A DNA stretch of 64,000 nt from Flavobacteriales bacterium (lineage in GTDB: Bacteria > Bacteroidota > Bacteroidia > Flavobacteriales > Flavobacteriaceae): the NCBI GenBank assembly GCA_013205245.1, contig JABMNH010000017.1:1-64000 (forward strand), read 5' to 3'. Under the pieces are notes generated by a model, which was given only the letters and a program-made list of their open reading frames with translations, was not told where the DNA came from and did not search any database. A program made the position numbers and the translations under genes. Below, piece by piece: positions 7,194-14,839 of this stretch (the stretch's first letter is position 1; each line of letters begins with the position of its first letter).

Positions 7194-9827
7194 CTAATTT
7201 GTATTTAATGGTAATGTAAATGTTAAGCGCGCGCCTCCTTGGGGTTCAATATTTTCTGCCCAAATCTTACCGTTATGGCTTTCTATAATTTGTTTACTTA
7301 TAGCCAAACCCAATCCGCTGCCAGCTGGTTTTAAAATAGTTTGATTTTTAGCTTGGTAAAATTTATTAAATATAAAAATAAGCTCATCGCTGTTTATTCC
7401 TTTGCCGTTATCTTCTACTGATACTTTTAAGTTGTCTTTAACCAGATAGGTATAAATTGAAACAATGCCGCCTTCTTCATCAGAAAATTTAATAGCATTC
7501 GATAAAAAATTAATGATTACTTGTTCAATTCTGTCATCATCATAAAACAATTCGGCATCTTTAACACCTTTATCATTGATGATGATGCCATTATTAATGG
7601 CTAATTGACGTACGGCATCAATAGATTTTTGAATTGTATTTTTGATCGAATTTTCTTGTAAGTCTAATTTTTCTTTACCTGTAGCTAATTTTTCTAAATC
7701 TAAAATATTATTTATGAGTCTGCTAACGCGCTCACTCTCACTCAATATACTTGTTAAAAATTTCTTTTTTGTTGGAGGGTCTATATCATCGTCATCAAGT
7801 AAAATTTCTGACAATGCCCTTATTGATGTGATGGGCGTTTTGAGTTCATGAGAAACGGTATCTAAAAATTCATTTTTTTGTTTGTCGCGTTCTTTGAGTT
7901 CTTTATTAGATTCTTTGGCTTTTTGAGTTTCGTCTAAAATATTCAAAACCTCTAACAAACTAATTTCTTCTTCTTTTACAACCGAAGAAATTAAAATTCT
8001 AGAAGAAGCACTGCCAATACTTCCTGTCAATAATTTTTCTGAGAAATTTACCAATCGCGCATCAGCATATTGCGTATTTTTATCAATATTATATTTCATA
8101 AAAAATAAATTCATAGCACGCTCGGTTCTTTGCTCTCCTAAAAAACGTGCCAAAACTTTTCTTATATCACGCACATAAGCTTCGCCTTTCCAAACATAAG
8201 CATCTTCGTGTAATGCAGCATATTTGCTACTATCTACAAACATTTCGGCAAAATTACGTTCTCTATAACTTCCTATAATATTTACAGAAATTAAGACATA
8301 AGTAATAATGTTAAAAAACATACTCCAAAAAAAAGCATGTGGTACAGGTTCAAGTAATTGTAATCCGAAAAGCTCATAAGGTTTTAAAATTTGAATGCCG
8401 AATAAACCTTCATTTACAAATGTAGATGTGATAATTTCTGAATCTACTATAAAAGGCATGACCAAAGTATAGAGCGTTACTAAAAATCCGATAATAATTC
8501 CATATTTGGCGCCTTTCGATGAGCCTCTTCGCCAAAATAAACCACCAAAAAAAGATGGCGCCAATTGGGCAATCATCACAAAAGAAATCAAACCAATAGA
8601 CACTAAAGAATGGTCTAAGGTGAAAGTTTTATAGAAAAAATAGGCCACTATAATTAATGAAAATATTGAAATGCGTCTGATGCTTTTAATAGATTCATTA
8701 TTTTTTTCTGACTCGCCTTTACTGTATTTTCTTAAGAAACCATAGGGTATAATTAAGTTATTACTCAGCATGGTTGACAATGCCAAAGTTGACACAACTA
8801 CCATAGATATGGCCGCAGAAAAACCACCTAAAAATCCTATAAGTGCTAAAGAACTGTGGTTGTTAAAAAGAGGTAACATTAAGGTATATAAATCGCCATC
8901 AATTTGTTGATTTTGGAAAACAACATTGCCTCCCCAAGCGATAAATATGACAAATACATTGAATAGCAACAAATACAAAGGGAACAACCAAATGACCTTT
9001 TTTAAGTATTTTTCGCGTTCATTTTCTACTACAGTTACTTGAAATTGTCTTGGTAGTAGCATAATAGCTATCATTGATAGAATGCTTAAAAAGAACCAAT
9101 TTACACCGCCTTCTACACCATTAATACTTTGCTGATTTTTAAAATCGGGTAATAAAGACGCTTGTTTATAAATATCAGAAGGGCCATCAAATAAATAAAA
9201 AGTGACATAAATGCCAATAATTAAAAAGAAAAATAGTTTAATAATAGATTCTAAAGCAACAGCTGTAATAATGCCTTTATGACGCTCTGTAGCATCTGTG
9301 TGCTGGGTGCCAAAAAATGCTGCAAAAACAGCTAATAAAATGGCAATATAAAAAGTAGTATCATTTATAATAGAATTTGAACTCATATTGTGATTGGTAA
9401 TCACATTAAAAGTTTCTGAAATTGCTTTTAATTGTAATGAAATATAGGGTACAATTGCCACCACACAAATGATAGTAACCAAAGCACCTAAAAACCGATC
9501 GTTACCATAGCGGAGTGAAATAAAATCGGCTAAAGAAGATATTTTATTTCCTTTGGCAATTCTAAAAATTTTCTTCATTAAAATTATCCAAGCTGGAATA
9601 ATAATAACAGGCCCTAAATAAATTGTAAGAAATTTTAACCCCGAAGTTGTTGCTAGACCAACACTGCCATAATATGTCCAAGCCGTACAATAAACGGCTA
9701 ATGAAAGTGTGTAAATATATGGGTTGTTAACCCACTTGCTTTTAGAATTCTTTTCGGCCCAATACGCCACATAAAAAATTACGGAGAGGTAAATTACTAT
9801 TACAGATATGACTAAAAAGCTACTCAT
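7194..9827 (-). CDS. Histidine kinase with N-terminal sodium:solute symporter domain (CrbS/CbrA-type)
   Basis: An 877-residue inner-membrane sensor. Residues 1 to about 510 form an SSS-family symporter-like domain with about 13 membrane segments. A linker follows, then HisKA with phospho-accepting His660 in SHELKTP, then HATPase_c with N-box NFLSNAIK, G1 DNGKG and G2 GSGLGLA. All kinase boxes are intact. CrbS and CbrA have the same layout, and CrbS controls acetyl-CoA synthetase in Vibrio and Pseudomonas. The likely signal is acetate or a related carboxylate, or flux through the symporter domain. The start overlaps the upstream small membrane gene by 8 bases. The receiver gene follows after one base. 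Confidence 0.93.
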   Translation of the reverse strand: MSSFLVISVIVIYLSVIFYVAYWAEKNSKSKWVNNPYIYTLSLAVYCTAWTYYGSVGLATTSGLKFLTIYLGPVIIIPAWIILMKKIFRIAKGNKISSLADFISLRYGNDRFLGALVTIICVVAIVPYISLQLKAISETFNVITNHNMSSNSIINDTTFYIAILLAVFAAFFGTQHTDATERHKGIITAVALESIIKLFFFLIIGIYVTFYLFDGPSDIYKQASLLPDFKNQQSINGVEGGVNWFFLSILSMIAIMLLPRQFQVTVVENEREKYLKKVIWLFPLYLLLFNVFVIFIAWGGNVVFQNQQIDGDLYTLMLPLFNNHSSLALIGFLGGFSAAISMVVVSTLALSTMLSNNLIIPYGFLRKYSKGESEKNNESIKSIRRISIFSLIIVAYFFYKTFTLDHSLVSIGLISFVMIAQLAPSFFGGLFWRRGSSKGAKYGIIIGFLVTLYTLVMPFIVDSEIITSTFVNEGLFGIQILKPYELFGLQLLEPVPHAFFWSMFFNIITYVLISVNIIGSYRERNFAEMFVDSSKYAALHEDAYVWKGEAYVRDIRKVLARFLGEQRTERAMNLFFMKYNIDKNTQYADARLVNFSEKLLTGSIGSASSRILISSVVKEEEISLLEVLNILDETQKAKESNKELKERDKQKNEFLDTVSHELKTPITSIRALSEILLDDDDIDPPTKKKFLTSILSESERVSRLINNILDLEKLATGKEKLDLQENSIKNTIQKSIDAVRQLAINNGIIINDKGVKDAELFYDDDRIEQVIINFLSNAIKFSDEEGGIVSIYTYLVKDNLKVSVEDNGKGINSDELIFIFNKFYQAKNQTILKPAGSGLGLAISKQIIESHNGKIWAENIEPQGGARLTFTLPLNTN

Positions 9828-10014
9828 GGTATTTCTTTAGAATAACATATGATGTAATAATACTTACTATCCAAACAAAAAATATATAGAAATATATTAG
9901 AGGAAAACCTATAAAACTTATATCCTTATTAAAAATTAATAATATAGGGATATTAAACAAAATTAATAGCAGTACTGATAGTACAATTAACTTTTGTTGA
10001 TGTCTTAGTTTCAC
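9820..10014 (-). CDS. Small two-helix membrane protein upstream of the sensor kinase
   Basis: A 64-residue protein with a basic N-terminus and two hydrophobic helices (about 9-28 and 33-58). It overlaps the kinase start by 8 bases, implying translational coupling. SSS transporters often have a small two-helix partner (DUF485, DUF4212 or DUF3311 types), so this may be the small subunit of the symporter-like sensor. I cannot assign it to one of those families by sequence alone. It is the first gene of the operon running to the acyl-CoA synthetase fusion. Confidence 0.75.
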   Translation of the reverse strand: MKLRHQQKLIVLSVLLLILFNIPILLIFNKDISFIGFPLIYFYIFFVWIVSIITSYVILKKYHE

Positions 10015-10120
10015 GTCTTTAAAATTTTATAATTAGGAGTTGTAATTTATTATAAAATTTGATAAAATGCATTTTTTATAAACACATTCTTTTTAATAAA
10101 TATTTCAAGTAATTAAAAAA

Positions 10121-10149
10121 AAACAGCACTATGTAAAATAGTGCTGTTT
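10121..10149 (-). terminator. Intrinsic terminator after the symporter operon
   Basis: An 11-base stem (10121-10131 with 10139-10149, AAACAGCACTA and its complement) and a 7-base loop. A run of T follows on the minus strand. It separates the symporter operon from the sensor/acyl-CoA synthetase operon. Confidence 0.85.
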
Positions 10150-10165
10150 AATTACTAACCATTAT

Positions 10166-11878
10166 CTAATTTGTTTCTCCTGCTTTAGAAGGTATTCTGA
10201 TATGATCTACAATATCTTGAATCTCTTGAGGAGGTTCTGGTGTAAATTTTTGTACAATGATAGAAACTGTAAAGTTTACTAACATGGCAACAGTACCAAA
10301 TCCTTCTGGAGAAATTCCAAACCACCAATCGGCTTTAAGAGCACCAACAGCTTCTTTTCCACCATCAAATAAGCCAAACTTAAATTTAAGCATGTACCAA
10401 ACCATTAATGATAAACCTACAATCATACCCGAAACAGCACCTTCTTTGTTCATTTTTTTATAAAATATACCCAAAACAATGGCTGGGAAGAATGAAGCGG
10501 CAGCCAAACCAAAGGCTAATGCTACCACGGCGGCGACAAATCCAGGCGGATGAATACCGAAATAACCAGCAATAAGTACAGCAACACCAGCACTTAAACG
10601 TGCAGCAATTAACTCACTTCTTTCTGAAATGTCTGGCTTGATTATTTTCTTAATTAAATCGTGTGATATAGAAGCTGCAATTACCAATAACAAACCAGCT
10701 GCTGTTGATAATGCTGCGGCTAATCCACCTGCACCAACTAAAGCAACTACCCAGTTAGGTAAATGTGCGATTTCTGGATTGGCTAACACCATAATATCAC
10801 GGTCAATTTTCAATTCATTGGCAGGTCCGTTAACATATTGTATAAGACCATCACCATTTTTATCTGTAAAAGTTAACAAACCTGTTTTTTCCCAGTTAGG
10901 AATCCAAGCTGTTTTAGGATCAGATTTTAAATCTTCATAATTTTTATTACTTACAGTTTCTATCATGTTTGTTCTTGCAAAAACGGCAACAGCAGGTACT
11001 GTAGTGTAAAGGATAGAAATAAATACCAATGCCCAACCTGCAGATATACGTGCATCTTTTACTTTAGGAACTGTAAAGAAACGTACAATTACGTGAGGTA
11101 ATCCGGCAGTACCAACCATTAAAGCTAATGTAATTGCAAATACATCTGTCATAGATTTAGTACCCGAAGTGTATTCGGTAAAACCGAGTTGAGTGGATAA
11201 TCCATCTAATTTATCTAACAAATAGACGCCATCATGACCTGTACTTCCCATGCCTAATTGTGGAATTGGATTGCCTGTCATTTGGATAGATATAAATATT
11301 GCTGGTACCATAAAAGCAAATATCAATACACAATATTGTGCTACTTGTATGTAAGTAATCCCTTTCATACCACCTAAAACGGCGTAAAAGAAAACGATTG
11401 CCATACCCACATAAACACCATTGTTAATATCTAATTCTAAATATCTAGAAAATACAATACCTACACCACGCATTTGGCCAGCAACATAAGTAAACGATAC
11501 AATTAAAGCGGCTAAAATAGCTACGATACGTGCTGTGGTAGAATAATAGCGGTCTCCAATAAAATCTGTTACTGTAAATTTTCCAAATTTTCTTAAATAA
11601 GGCGCCAATAAAAGTGCTAAAAGCACATAACCACCAGTCCATCCCATAAGGTAAACTGTGCCATCATATCCTGTAAAAGATACAATTCCTGCTAATGATA
11701 TAAACGATGCTGCCGACATCCAGTCTGCTGCAGTAGCCATACCATTCATTACTGGGTGAATGTGACCACCCGCTACATAAAATTCTTTTGAAGAGCTTGC
11801 GCGTGCCCAAATACCAATACCGATATAAAGAGCGAATGACAGTCCAACAAGTATCCATGTCCATGCTAATATTCCCAT
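10166..11878 (-). CDS. Sodium:solute (acetate-type) symporter, VC_2705 subfamily
   Basis: A 570-residue SSS-family permease, about 13 membrane helices, starting MGILAWTWILVGLSFALYIG. Pairing with a DUF4212 small subunit places it in the VC_2705-like subfamily, whose members are usually annotated as acetate or cation/acetate symporters. An extracytoplasmic insertion (about residues 305-365) contains an EF-hand-like loop, DKNGDGLIQY, a possible calcium site. It starts 19 bases after the small-subunit gene and is followed by a terminator. With the synthetase and SSS-type sensor next door, the substrate is most likely acetate, perhaps also propionate. This is inferred from context. Confidence 0.9.
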   Translation of the reverse strand: MGILAWTWILVGLSFALYIGIGIWARASSSKEFYVAGGHIHPVMNGMATAADWMSAASFISLAGIVSFTGYDGTVYLMGWTGGYVLLALLLAPYLRKFGKFTVTDFIGDRYYSTTARIVAILAALIVSFTYVAGQMRGVGIVFSRYLELDINNGVYVGMAIVFFYAVLGGMKGITYIQVAQYCVLIFAFMVPAIFISIQMTGNPIPQLGMGSTGHDGVYLLDKLDGLSTQLGFTEYTSGTKSMTDVFAITLALMVGTAGLPHVIVRFFTVPKVKDARISAGWALVFISILYTTVPAVAVFARTNMIETVSNKNYEDLKSDPKTAWIPNWEKTGLLTFTDKNGDGLIQYVNGPANELKIDRDIMVLANPEIAHLPNWVVALVGAGGLAAALSTAAGLLLVIAASISHDLIKKIIKPDISERSELIAARLSAGVAVLIAGYFGIHPPGFVAAVVALAFGLAAASFFPAIVLGIFYKKMNKEGAVSGMIVGLSLMVWYMLKFKFGLFDGGKEAVGALKADWWFGISPEGFGTVAMLVNFTVSIIVQKFTPEPPQEIQDIVDHIRIPSKAGETN

Positions 11879-11897
11879 AATTTAATTTTTTTTAAGA

Positions 11898-12155
11898 TTA
11901 TTTTTCGTCAACATCATATTTCTTATCTAAAGCATTCATCCATTTAACATAGACAAATATTAAGACTACAAACACATACATTGACCCTTGTTGTGCAAAC
12001 CAAAAACCAAGTTTAAACCCAGCAAATCTGATGGTGTTTAACTGATCTACCAATAAAATACCGAATACATAAGAAACCAAAAACCAAATACTTAGCAAAA
12101 TTGCCAAATAGCGGAGGTTCTCTTTCCAGTACGCTTTCATTTTTTCTTGTGACAT
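11898..12155 (-). CDS. DUF4212 symporter small subunit
   Basis: An 85-residue inner-membrane protein with two hydrophobic helices (about 16-36 and 53-71). It has the family pattern YWKENLRYLAILLSIWF near the start and KLGFWFAQQGS before helix 2. DUF4212 proteins are the small partners of VC_2705-type sodium:solute symporters. It lies 12 bases after the porin gene and 19 bases before the symporter gene, so all three form one operon. Confidence 0.92.
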   Translation of the reverse strand: MSQEKMKAYWKENLRYLAILLSIWFLVSYVFGILLVDQLNTIRFAGFKLGFWFAQQGSMYVFVVLIFVYVKWMNALDKKYDVDEK

Positions 12156-12167
12156 AATTAATTATAT

Positions 12168-13346
12168 TTAAAATCCGTAGATTGCTGTTACTAATACTCT
12201 AAAATTACTAACTGAACTACCACTAGCTACAATATCCATATTGTTGGCAGCTAAAGCACCATATTGTGCAGAAGTGTATTCAAATTCAGTACCTATTTTC
12301 ATTTTACCTGATTTCCATCCTAATCTAGGCGCAATTCTAAAAACATTTTCGATTGTTGGACCTAAACCCCACATTGCACCAGTAACGGCCTCTTTAAAAC
12401 CATTATTTTTAGTATAACCGGCAAATATGCCCCATTCGCTATGTTCTTTACCACCACTCAATTCACTCCAAACAGAAAGGGTTTGATTTGATGTATAACC
12501 ACCTGCAGATTCTGCCAAACCACTAATTGATAATAAATCTGACATATTTTCGCCATAAACACCTTCTAATTTAAAAGTCGTACTTCCTGTTTTTGTTTTG
12601 AAATAAGAAATAAATGATGTACTTGTAACATTATCTGAAGTTAGAGTTGGTCTCATTGACTTAAGATTTACCCCAAAACCACCTACAGAACTTTTACCGC
12701 CAAATTGTAATTGGGCATGAAGTTGTGGAATAAGCGCATCACGCACATAAGTAGAAGTTGTACCTATAGGGCCTCTACTAGCAAAATCACGTTCAGAGAA
12801 CATAACTGCAATAAATTTAACTTTACCCTTAGTTGTAATTCTTAACTGAGGATTTCTTGAAAATGGTTGAAACGGCACTCCTGTGTTAAATGAATACGTA
12901 CCAGGAAAAACTGCAGTAACAAACATAGGATGCCAATATTGACCCATAATAATATCAACCTTGTCATTAGACAATTTGACAAAAGCATGACGCAAACGGA
13001 AACCATTGATATCTGGGTTTGAATGCCCAAAAAATGCACCTTCAATAACACCAGATGTTTTCCAACCAAAAAAATCGGGACCCGAAAAGGCACCTTTAAG
13101 TCTGGTTTGAACTGCTAAGATGTTAAAATTTGCTCTGGTACTACCAGCGGCAGCATCTGATGAAGGAAATAAAAGAAAATGCCCCTCTCTAGCGGTTACT
13201 GTTTGATGTGAATCTAACATGTAATCAACTTTAACAAAGCCACTCCATTTAATACCAACTTTTTGATCAGCTGTATTTGACTGACCATAACCATAGAATG
13301 TTAACCCCACTAAGGCGATTAACACAACTGTAAGTTGTTTTTTCAT
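12168..13346 (-). CDS. Outer-membrane porin-like protein (DcaP-like)
   Basis: A 392-residue protein with a signal peptide (MKKQLTVVLIALVGLTFYGYG then QSN). The rest alternates hydrophobic and polar residues as in a beta-barrel and ends in a terminal aromatic (AIYGF). The pattern GFVKVDYMLDS near the mature N-terminus and the central FRLRHAFVKL and GQYWHPMF segments resemble DcaP-like trimeric porins, which favour small anions such as dicarboxylates. As first gene of the symporter operon, it may bring short-chain carboxylates across the outer membrane. The family assignment is moderate; an outer-membrane barrel is likely. Confidence 0.72.
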   Translation of the reverse strand: MKKQLTVVLIALVGLTFYGYGQSNTADQKVGIKWSGFVKVDYMLDSHQTVTAREGHFLLFPSSDAAAGSTRANFNILAVQTRLKGAFSGPDFFGWKTSGVIEGAFFGHSNPDINGFRLRHAFVKLSNDKVDIIMGQYWHPMFVTAVFPGTYSFNTGVPFQPFSRNPQLRITTKGKVKFIAVMFSERDFASRGPIGTTSTYVRDALIPQLHAQLQFGGKSSVGGFGVNLKSMRPTLTSDNVTSTSFISYFKTKTGSTTFKLEGVYGENMSDLLSISGLAESAGGYTSNQTLSVWSELSGGKEHSEWGIFAGYTKNNGFKEAVTGAMWGLGPTIENVFRIAPRLGWKSGKMKIGTEFEYTSAQYGALAANNMDIVASGSSVSNFRVLVTAIYGF

Positions 13347-13465
13347 AAAAATAGTATTGGTTAATTAATAAATTTTTTGCTTAAAATGTTACTTTTAGCA
13401 CTCACAAGTTGGAAAGAAAAGGTCGTGAAATAAAATTTAATATATCTTTATGTTAAATAGTATAG

Positions 13466-13885
13466 TTATTCTTTAAAACGCTCCCAGCGGATAAGCATGT
13501 ATTTATCGCCAAGTTCAGTAACTATAGTCCCTGCGCCAATAATATTTTTTTTGTCTGCAAAGTAATTTGCCAATTCATTTGCATTTAAAATTTTGTAAGT
13601 AGAATGGTATTCAAAACTATAAGGACGCTTAATTGTGTATTTTTTTACCCAATTACTTATGCTTACGTGAGAGACACCTAGAATGCGTTCAATTTCACGA
13701 TAGCTCAAACCTTCTAAGTAAAGCTGTAAAGCTTTATTAACATAATAAGAGTCTATCTTCTTACCAACCTTATTAACAGTAAAAAAATAGCCGCATTTTT
13801 TACATTTATAACGCTGTCTATCTTTAACAATACCACTCTTAACATATGTATTAGAACTGCAATTTGGACAAAGATCAACGACCAT
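13466..13885 (-). CDS. IS1-type zinc-ribbon / HTH DNA-binding protein, probably domesticated
   Basis: A 139-residue protein with a transposase-type zinc ribbon (C6, C9, C28, C31) and a helix-turn-helix (about 55-85, LSYREIERILGVSHVSISNW) like the InsA part of IS1 transposases. The catalytic DDE domain is absent. The last 45 residues form a different short domain ending TELGDKYMLIRWERF. No inverted repeats or target duplications flank it, so it is not a live insertion sequence. I recall close relatives in many flavobacteria, often near this symporter operon. A co-opted transcription regulator is the likely role, possibly for the adjacent operon. Confidence 0.7.
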   Translation of the reverse strand: MVVDLCPNCSSNTYVKSGIVKDRQRYKCKKCGYFFTVNKVGKKIDSYYVNKALQLYLEGLSYREIERILGVSHVSISNWVKKYTIKRPYSFEYHSTYKILNANELANYFADKKNIIGAGTIVTELGDKYMLIRWERFKE

Positions 13886-14048
13886 ATATATTAATTTTGC
13901 ATAAATATACTAAATTAGCAATATAAAATGTAACAATTATAATTAAATAAAGACTCCCTAAACTGAACACCTCTATTTTATTAAGATTCTGACAAAAAAA
14001 TTGGTTTTAGTGTAAATGTCTAAATCATAAAATCAAAATAAGGGAAAA

Positions 14049-14735
14049 TTATTTTTTAAATATTTCCATGCTATCGCCAATTGGCAACAATGTCAATTCT
14101 TTGCCATTTTCTTTAAAATGTCTCATAGCATCTTTATGGTTAATTTCAATATATCCAAAGGTATCGAAATGATAACCTAAAATACGGTTACATTGCACAA
14201 AATCTGCCGCTATACAAGCACTTTCGTAACCCATCGTAAAGTTATCGCCTACAGGCAAAACAGCCAAATCGATTTTGGTTTGAAGGGGGATTAATTTCAT
14301 ATCGTAAGTTAGAGCGGTGTCTCCTGCAATGTAGATATTAGTTTCATCGGTTTCTAAAATAAATCCACCTGGTTGACCTCCATAACTGCCATCGGGAAAC
14401 GAAGAAGAATGAATGGCATTGGTATAAGTTAGTCTGCCAAAATCGAATTGCCAAGAACCGCCGTGATTCATTGGATGTCCATCAATACCTTTTGCGCCAA
14501 AATGTGTCACAATTTCATAATTAGAAACCACTTTTGCGCCTGTATTCTTAGCAATGGTTTCTACATCTAAAATATGATCTTGATGCGCATGGGTAATTAA
14601 AATATAATCCGCTTTAAGCGATGACATATCAATAGCAAATGCCAAAGGATTGGCACTGATGAATGGATCTACAATTAAATGCTTGCCTGCCAATTCTATA
14701 GCTAAACTGGCATGACCTAAATATGTGATTTTCAT
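14049..14735 (-). CDS. UPF0173 metal-dependent hydrolase (metallo-beta-lactamase fold)
   Basis: A 228-residue cytoplasmic protein with the metal-binding HxHxDH motif (THAHQDH, about residues 49-55), a later IAGDTAL aspartate, and a C-terminal GYHFDTFG histidine. Length and motif order match the UPF0173 / YtkL-type L-ascorbate-6-phosphate-lactonase-like group. The physiological substrate of this group is generally unknown. It is monocistronic, divided from the downstream TonB receptor by a terminator. Confidence 0.88.
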   Translation of the reverse strand: MKITYLGHASLAIELAGKHLIVDPFISANPLAFAIDMSSLKADYILITHAHQDHILDVETIAKNTGAKVVSNYEIVTHFGAKGIDGHPMNHGGSWQFDFGRLTYTNAIHSSSFPDGSYGGQPGGFILETDETNIYIAGDTALTYDMKLIPLQTKIDLAVLPVGDNFTMGYESACIAADFVQCNRILGYHFDTFGYIEINHKDAMRHFKENGKELTLLPIGDSMEIFKK

Positions 14736-14784
14736 GATATATACAGATTAAATTGTTCATGCAATTTAATAAAAATATCATAAA

Positions 14785-14814
14785 AAACCGCAGAAAATAA
14801 ATTCTCTGCGGTTT
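14785..14814 (-). terminator. Intrinsic terminator after the TonB-dependent receptor gene
   Basis: A 10-base stem (14785-14794 with 14805-14814, AAACCGCAGA and its complement), followed on the minus strand by a T run. It ends the receptor operon. Confidence 0.8.
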
Positions 14815-14839
14815 AATAAATAAGTATTCTCAAAAAATA

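Noticed and set aside
13466-13885. An active IS1-family insertion sequence
   Set aside because: There is no catalytic domain, no second frame, and no terminal inverted repeats or target duplication in the flanks.
13886-14048. A small RNA or tRNA gene in the gap between the HTH protein and UPF0173 genes
   Set aside because: No cloverleaf, paired stems or terminator were visible; the stretch is simply AT-rich.
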